Positions 15,166-19,145 of a stretch of 19,145 nucleotides of DNA are shown piece by piece. Under the pieces are notes generated by a model. It was not told the origin of the DNA and did not search any database. It saw only the letters and a list, made by a program, of their open reading frames with translations. Made by a program: the position numbers and the translations under genes. Each line of letters starts with the position of its first letter. Position 1 is the stretch's first letter. The stretch comes from an uncultured Eubacteriales bacterium (lineage in GTDB: Bacteria > Bacillota > Clostridia > Christensenellales > UBA1242), in contig CARXKP010000020.1 of the NCBI GenBank assembly GCA_949096025.1, positions 1 through 19,145 of the forward strand. The letters are read 5' to 3'.

Positions 15166-16288
15166 TTACTCCTCCTATGTTTCTATTGACGGTTATCAAA
15201 TAATCAATTTGATAAATACCACCACTTTCTCGTATATTATAATTTTCTTCTTTAATTATCTCATTTTCTTGTAAAAAAATCAAGGTTTTTTGGCGTGCTT
15301 TTTCAATAATTCTATCTTTAGCATCTTCAAAGTTTTCTTTTATTTCTATTGCAACTGTTTCATAATACACGGTTGTCTTTTTATAAATAGGCAAAATATT
15401 ATTTTTTGAAATACATTTTTTACTTTCTTCTATTTCATAGTCAGAAAACTGGTTTTCTATCCTATTAGAATATAAAAGTAAATTATTAATATAAACCTCA
15501 TTCTTTACTACTTTATTGCCCGTTCTTTCATTTTTAATTAAATATTCATAAAATGTTTCACTTTCATTAAGCCAAATATCAGCAAAAATTTCCGCCTGAG
15601 GCAGAATAGAGCATTCTTCCCCCTCAGAGTCAATAATGTAAGGATAAACTAATATATCGCCCTTTTTAACTAAATCTCCCTCATTTACCGCAAGAGTCCC
15701 TTGAATTAAATTTATTTTTGTTATAAGCCCATCAAACTGACTTACAATAGGCTGTCCCTCTTTAAGTTCTTCTGGAAGAACTGTTTCATTTATATTTATA
15801 ACAAGACTTTGTCCAACAAATGCAACACTGACAGAACTTACCTCTTCAAAATTTTCTTTTATCATAAATTCAAGATTTTTGGTATCAATTTTTGATTTAT
15901 TTCTACTTTGAAGTGTATTATTTAAAAATGTCTCTATTTCTTTTGATGTTTCCTTGTTAATGCCATATATATCAATTTTAAGAATGAAACTATATTGTAA
16001 CAAATAAACTAAAAAACAAATTACTAACGCCGAAATAATTCCAAATCTTGTTAAATTTGTTTTCAATTTTGAAATTAAACCTCTGTGCAATAAGGTTTTC
16101 ACTTCAAGTCCACTATCTTTTAATATTTTTATTAATTTTTTATGATGGATAAAATCAATTTCAAATTCACTTAATTGATGATTTTTTCGAGAAAAATTGT
16201 AAATTTTATAATCTTTAATTATTGAGTTTATAATCCTTTCTTGATTTAGTCCTTTTACCTGAATACGAGTTTTTTCATTTTTAAACAT
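15149..16288 (-). CDS. yqfD: Sporulation protein YqfD
   Basis: About 379 residues with the YqfD plan. A small N-terminal basic domain (1-75) is followed by one membrane helix (about 82-103; GIISALVICFLVYLLQYSF) and a POTRA-like plus beta-rich extracytoplasmic part (GLITKINLIQGTLAVNEGDLVKKGDILV resembles a lipoyl/hybrid motif). In Bacillus the gene is sporulation-linked; its exact role is not known to me. A TTG at 16291 could start it, but the next codon ATG (16288) forms a TGATG junction with the yqfC stop and lies 8 nt from GGAG, so I start there. Confidence 0.88.
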   Translation of the reverse strand: MFKNEKTRIQVKGLNQERIINSIIKDYKIYNFSRKNHQLSEFEIDFIHHKKLIKILKDSGLEVKTLLHRGLISKLKTNLTRFGIISALVICFLVYLLQYSFILKIDIYGINKETSKEIETFLNNTLQSRNKSKIDTKNLEFMIKENFEEVSSVSVAFVGQSLVININETVLPEELKEGQPIVSQFDGLITKINLIQGTLAVNEGDLVKKGDILVYPYIIDSEGEECSILPQAEIFADIWLNESETFYEYLIKNERTGNKVVKNEVYINNLLLYSNRIENQFSDYEIEESKKCISKNNILPIYKKTTVYYETVAIEIKENFEDAKDRIIEKARQKTLIFLQENEIIKEENYNIRESGGIYQIDYLITVNRNIGGVNGDQL

Positions 16289-16545
16289 CAAAACAACTCC
16301 GTTTTTACAATTTTTCCTTGAATTATCATTGTATTTTCAGAAAGTTCAAGAAGTTTCAAGTTTTCTCCTTCTACTACTATTCGACCTTTCTTTACTTTAA
16401 AAGCAACCATTTCAGATGTTAGAACAGTAACCCCATAATGTCCTTCAACATACAAAAGCCCTCCAGAAATGTTTACCAAATTAAAACTATTCAATAATTC
16501 CGCATCAGGCGATTTCTTTCTTATTTCATCAAAAAAATTAAACAC
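16288..16545 (-). CDS. yqfC: Sporulation protein YqfC (YabP/YqfC family)
   Basis: About 85 residues, beta-rich, with LVNISGGLLYVEGHYGV and MVAFKVKKGRIVVEGENLKLLEL as in YabP/YqfC proteins, which act in the mother cell during sporulation. A longer reading from a TTG at 16551 is possible, but GGAGG is only 1 nt from it. It is 7 nt from the GTG at 16545 (MFNFFDEIR), so GTG is chosen. It overlaps the yqfD start by one base. The start codon and ribosome site lie in a hairpin (16538-16584), which may limit expression. Confidence 0.85.
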   Translation of the reverse strand: MFNFFDEIRKKSPDAELLNSFNLVNISGGLLYVEGHYGVTVLTSEMVAFKVKKGRIVVEGENLKLLELSENTMIIQGKIVKTELF

Positions 16546-16584
16546 GCACAAACCTCCGTTCTTTATATGTTTATGCGTGTTTAA
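16538..16584 (-). promoter_or_regulatory. Hairpin burying the yqfC start codon, terminator-like
   Basis: On the minus strand, TTAAACACGCA (16584-16574) and TGCGTGTTTAA (16548-16538) form a perfect 11-bp stem, extendable by two pairs, around a 25-nt loop. The loop holds the GGAGG site and the 3' arm contains the yqfC GTG start. The 3' arm is followed by seven T. It could be a terminator for the floA transcript, a translational block on yqfC, or both. Confidence 0.6.
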
Positions 16585-16615
16585 CTAATATTATTATGTT
16601 AGAATATAATTATCT

Positions 16616-17152
16616 TTACTTGTCATCATTGAATTTATCAAAGATGTTTCCCATAATTACAGATTTTATTTCAGGCGGTAATTTTTTAATCTTATTTAAA
16701 AGATTTTTATCAAATACCTTTCTTGAAAATGCGTGCTCATCTAAGAAATCTTCAAACTCTTGATCTCGATTTTTTCTCATTTCCTGCTCTTCGCGATAAG
16801 TTGGACGACTTGGCATTCTTGGCAACTCTTCCTCTTCTCTTTTATTTTGACGAGGCTGTCTTTGATAATCATCTTGAGCATCAGGATTAATTTTACTACT
16901 AGCAAAAAAACCTTGTTGACCCGAGGAACCAAATAATTCCTCTTCTGAAACATTCTCTCCCTGAGGCGTTTTAGATAAGGAAATATTTTGTTCTTCAAGT
17001 TCCTTAGTTTTATCTTCTTGTTTTATTTTTTTAAGATGTTCCTGCAATTTTTTGGACTTTCTTTTATTGGAAATAGTTATAAAAAGCATACCCACAGCAA
17101 TGAGTCCGACAATCGAAACACCAATAATTATTGCTATAGTCATTGTGCTCAT
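16616..17152 (-). CDS. Unknown membrane-anchored charged protein between floA and yqfC
   Basis: Not recognised. A 178-residue protein with one N-terminal hydrophobic helix (about 5-27; TIAIIIGVSIVGLIAVGMLFI) and a basic stop-transfer stretch (NKRKSKK). The cytoplasmic tail is about 150 residues, rich in Glu, Lys, Gln and Arg and low in hydrophobics, so probably disordered or coiled until about 130. A short conserved-looking end (DKNLLNKIKKLPPEIKSVIMGNIFDKFNDDK) may fold. It overlaps the floA stop by one base (TAATG) and has AAGGAG 10 nt upstream. It sits where B. subtilis has yqfB between yqfA and yqfC; similarity to YqfB is not claimed. A role with the FloA scaffold is inferred only from the overlap. 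Confidence 0.75.
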   Translation of the reverse strand: MSTMTIAIIIGVSIVGLIAVGMLFITISNKRKSKKLQEHLKKIKQEDKTKELEEQNISLSKTPQGENVSEEELFGSSGQQGFFASSKINPDAQDDYQRQPRQNKREEEELPRMPSRPTYREEQEMRKNRDQEFEDFLDEHAFSRKVFDKNLLNKIKKLPPEIKSVIMGNIFDKFNDDK

Positions 17153-18180
17153 TAGAAGAAATCTCCTTCGTCATCATCATCGTCATCTGATTTATTATTG
17201 ATAATCGCTCTTCTCATTGCAGTATCTGCCTGAAGGTTCATTAGTTTGTAATAATCCATAACAGAGAATCGTCCCTCTTTGATAGCCTGAGAAATAGCAC
17301 GAGGAACATCTGCTTCCGCTTCAAGAACGGCTGATTTCATTTCTTCAGTCTTAGTTCTCATTCTTAATTCTTTAATTTCTTCTGCATTTTTGCGTCTTTC
17401 TGCCTCAATAGATGCATAAACCTTTTCTTTTTCAGCAGATTTAAGTTCCTTTTCCGCATTTAGATCACGACCTAGTTCTATCGAAGAAATATTGATTTCA
17501 AGTACATTGAACATTGATTTCTGTGCAACAACTCTAAGGTCAATATTTGATAAAAGGCTTTTATTTGGTTCTTTTAAAATATCCTTATAATCTTTAGTCT
17601 TAGAAATATTTTCAAGTATCCAAGCGCTTATTATCCCTTTTAAATCCTCTTCGCCAAGACCATTGATATATTTTTCAAGAATTAATTTTATTGAAACTCT
17701 TACTTTAGCAATAACTTCAACATCATTTTGTGTAAATGCCTTAATTTCATCAATATTGATTACTTTCGTATTAACACTATCTTGAACAACATTCATAACA
17801 TTGTGAGAGGCAAGTTCAATAGCACTTGCAAGTTCAAAACTTAATTTTAAGTTTGAATTTTTAGCAAGATTTAAAGCTTTTAAAACTTCCACCACATCAC
17901 CGCCAGATAAAGCAAGGCTTTCAATCTCTCTAAGAGAAATATCTAGTTTTGACTTTTTAGCCATAATATAACTGTTAACAACAGTCGCAACAGGAAGTTT
18001 ACGATTTTTTATGCTAATAAGTTTAAAACTTGGGATATATGCACCTGAAAAAAGAGCTGTAAAATAATTTTTTAAAGGCACAAAACATAAATAAAGAACC
18101 CCAGCAAGGAAAATCGCACCAAAAATCGATACTAAAACTATATCACCTGTACCAAATTTTAATAAAGTTGAATTATACAT
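17152..18180 (-). CDS. floA: Flotillin-like protein FloA (YqfA)
   Basis: A 342-residue SPFH scaffold that organises functional membrane microdomains. The N-terminus is hydrophobic (about 13-37), with a possible re-entrant segment at 39-60. The SPFH domain carries family stretches such as YIMAKKSKLDISL, LASAIELASHNV and VQDSVNTKVI. A coiled region (about 240-290) is rich in Glu/Ala/Lys, followed by VLEAEADVPRAISQA and MDYYKLMNLQADTAMR, which are FloA hallmarks. The tail ends in an acidic run, DDDDDDEGDFF. AGGAGG lies 7 nt before the ATG. It is the first gene of the floA...era group with a clear sigma-A promoter. The usual partner nfeD is not in the window. Confidence 0.92.
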   Translation of the reverse strand: MYNSTLLKFGTGDIVLVSIFGAIFLAGVLYLCFVPLKNYFTALFSGAYIPSFKLISIKNRKLPVATVVNSYIMAKKSKLDISLREIESLALSGGDVVEVLKALNLAKNSNLKLSFELASAIELASHNVMNVVQDSVNTKVINIDEIKAFTQNDVEVIAKVRVSIKLILEKYINGLGEEDLKGIISAWILENISKTKDYKDILKEPNKSLLSNIDLRVVAQKSMFNVLEINISSIELGRDLNAEKELKSAEKEKVYASIEAERRKNAEEIKELRMRTKTEEMKSAVLEAEADVPRAISQAIKEGRFSVMDYYKLMNLQADTAMRRAIINNKSDDDDDDEGDFF

Positions 18181-18306
18181 TCTTTTCCTCCTTTATGGCT
18201 TTTATTTAATATTTGTTTATCAACTTAAAAATATTAAAATAAAAAATATTTTACTTTTAAGCAGTTAAATTATTTTTATTTTTATAACCCAAATATCAGC
18301 ATAAAT

Positions 18307-18335
18307 AGTATACCTCATAATGGCTATATTGTCAA
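18307..18335 (-). promoter_or_regulatory. Promoter of the floA cluster
   Basis: On the minus strand, a perfect TTGACA (18335-18330), a 17-nt spacer and TATACT (18312-18307). Transcription would start near 18300, leaving a 5' UTR of about 120 nt that is almost all A/T and ends at the AGGAGG of floA. It is the best match to the sigma-A consensus in the window. Confidence 0.85.
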
Positions 18336-18407
18336 TATAAATTAACAAAAGGCTACATAAACAAATAACCACTTATTTAAATAATCTTAATTTCTTTTTT
18401 TAGTTAT

Positions 18408-19145
18408 TTAATTCCCAGAACGCTGAAAATAAAATAAATATTGTTGAGCATAGCCAGAAAGTTCGCCAAACTCCTCCACTAAGTTTTTTCTAATAAGTTC
18501 ACGATTTGAAAGCGGTAAATAATATCTATTATATATCTTTTCAACCCAAGTATCAACAGGAAAAGAATCTCCCCTATGATATCCAAACAAAAGTAAACAG
18601 TCTGCAACTTTTGGTCCTATTCCGCTTAGTGAAATCAATTTATTCCTAAGCGAATTAGTTGATAATTCTTTATAACTTTCAAGTTCTTCAGGTGATATCT
18701 GTTTTAAAACATTATATAAGTATTTTGCCCTATATCCTGCCCCCATATCTTTAAAAAATTGTTCATCTTGTCCGACAAGTTTCTCAAAACTAGGAAAAGT
18801 AAATATATCTTCTTGTAATTTTTCACCAAGTGCCCTGCGAATGTTATTTAAAATAAGTTTTATTCTTTTTATATTATTATTTGATGAAATTATAAAAGAA
18901 ATCATTGTTTCGAATAAATCTTGATTTAAAATTCTTATACCATAACCAAATTCCATAGGCTCATTCAAAATTGAAAATTTTGATAAATCTTGTTTAATTT
19001 TACTATAATCTTTATCTAAATCAAAATAATTTATAAAATAATCAATATTATCAGTTTTTATAAAATAACTATTATTCTCTTCTATTATTTCTGCATAATA
19101 ACTGTTTGGAAAAACCTTATAAATCTCTCCATCTTTTTTATAACA
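18408..19145 (-). CDS. ogg: 8-oxoguanine DNA glycosylase, OGG1 type; N-terminus beyond window
   Basis: The frame is open to the window edge, giving 245 codons; the start is not visible. A TTG at 18968 within it is not the start, because the upstream codons continue normal protein (YFDLDKDYSKIKQDLSKF). The protein belongs to the HhH-GPD superfamily of base-excision glycosylases/AP lyases. The hairpin motif LSGIGPKVADCLLLFG carries the Schiff-base Lys, and FPVDTWV carries the catalytic Asp, 19 residues later as in human OGG1 (K249/D268). FETMISFIISSNNNI is the family's interaction motif. The 3' end is followed by 227 nt to floA, holding the floA promoter and no strong terminator. Confidence 0.85.
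   Translation of the reverse strand, partial: CYKKDGEIYKVFPNSYYAEIIEENNSYFIKTDNIDYFINYFDLDKDYSKIKQDLSKFSILNEPMEFGYGIRILNQDLFETMISFIISSNNNIKRIKLILNNIRRALGEKLQEDIFTFPSFEKLVGQDEQFFKDMGAGYRAKYLYNVLKQISPEELESYKELSTNSLRNKLISLSGIGPKVADCLLLFGYHRGDSFPVDTWVEKIYNRYYLPLSNRELIRKNLVEEFGELSGYAQQYLFYFQRSGN

Noticed and set aside
16546..16551. TTG start for yqfC
   Set aside because: GGAGG would be 1 nt away; the GTG at 16545 has a 7-nt spacing.
18181..18306. Leader ORF (MLIFGL) and AU hairpin in the floA 5' UTR
   Set aside because: The ORF has no ribosome site, and the stem (18228-18252) is only A-U pairs in AT-rich DNA with no U-run that would stop transcription.
18966..18968. TTG at 18968 as start of the glycosylase
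   Set aside because: The frame continues upstream to the window edge with normal protein-like sequence, so this is an internal codon.
1..19145. tRNA or rRNA genes, CRISPR arrays, insertion sequences, attachment sites
   Set aside because: No cloverleaf with a CCA-proximal stem, no regularly spaced repeats, no transposase or integrase, and no terminal inverted repeats were seen on either strand.

Overview
The window is AT-rich DNA from a low-GC Bacillota, most likely an uncultured member of Clostridia. The signs are AGGAGG-type ribosome sites, a yqfC/yqfD sporulation pair, a floA-yqfCD-ybeY-era cluster like that of Bacillus/Clostridium, and a GatCAB operon paired with a short archaeal-type AspRS. 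Every gene is on the minus strand except murB.

Layout, low to high coordinates (minus-strand transcription runs right to left). 1-4000: the first codons of a helix-turn-helix regulator cut by the window edge, then a 1274-residue SF1 helicase fused to a Vsr/MTES_1575-like nuclease domain, probably a defence or DNA-processing protein. 4090-5130: a histidine phosphatase and a DUF3592 membrane protein. 5170-9990: the aspS-gatC-gatA-gatB operon with a 350-nt leader. 10016-11419: a peptidase S51 and a TIM-barrel isomerase-like protein. 11517-13795: murC and murB, divergently transcribed from a 65-bp gap. 13854-18180: floA, an unknown membrane-anchored protein, yqfC, yqfD, ybeY and era. 18408-19145: an OGG1-type 8-oxoguanine glycosylase running off the end.

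The most notable find is the leader of aspS-gatCAB. A strong promoter is followed by a well-placed ribosome site and a 28-codon ORF with nine consecutive Asn codons (9849-9935). After it comes a GC-rich hairpin with a GAAA loop and a U-run (9801-9827). The 5' arm of that hairpin can instead pair with codons 22-26 of the leader ORF. This is the architecture of ribosome-mediated attenuation as in trp and his leaders. Here it would sense charged tRNA-Asn and control the genes that make Asn-tRNA by transamidation. I know of such operons being controlled by T-box riboswitches in Clostridium, and no T-box consensus is visible here.

The genes fit together as follows. A non-discriminating AspRS would load Asp on tRNA-Asn and GatCAB would amidate it. 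MurC and MurB act in peptidoglycan precursor synthesis. YbeY and Era act in 16S rRNA maturation. FloA and YqfC/YqfD belong to membrane organisation and sporulation. Other points of interest are a hairpin that buries the yqfC start codon, a lost catalytic Asp in the helicase nuclease domain, an altered YRxS motif in MurB, and three genes with no ribosome site that may have leaderless mRNAs.
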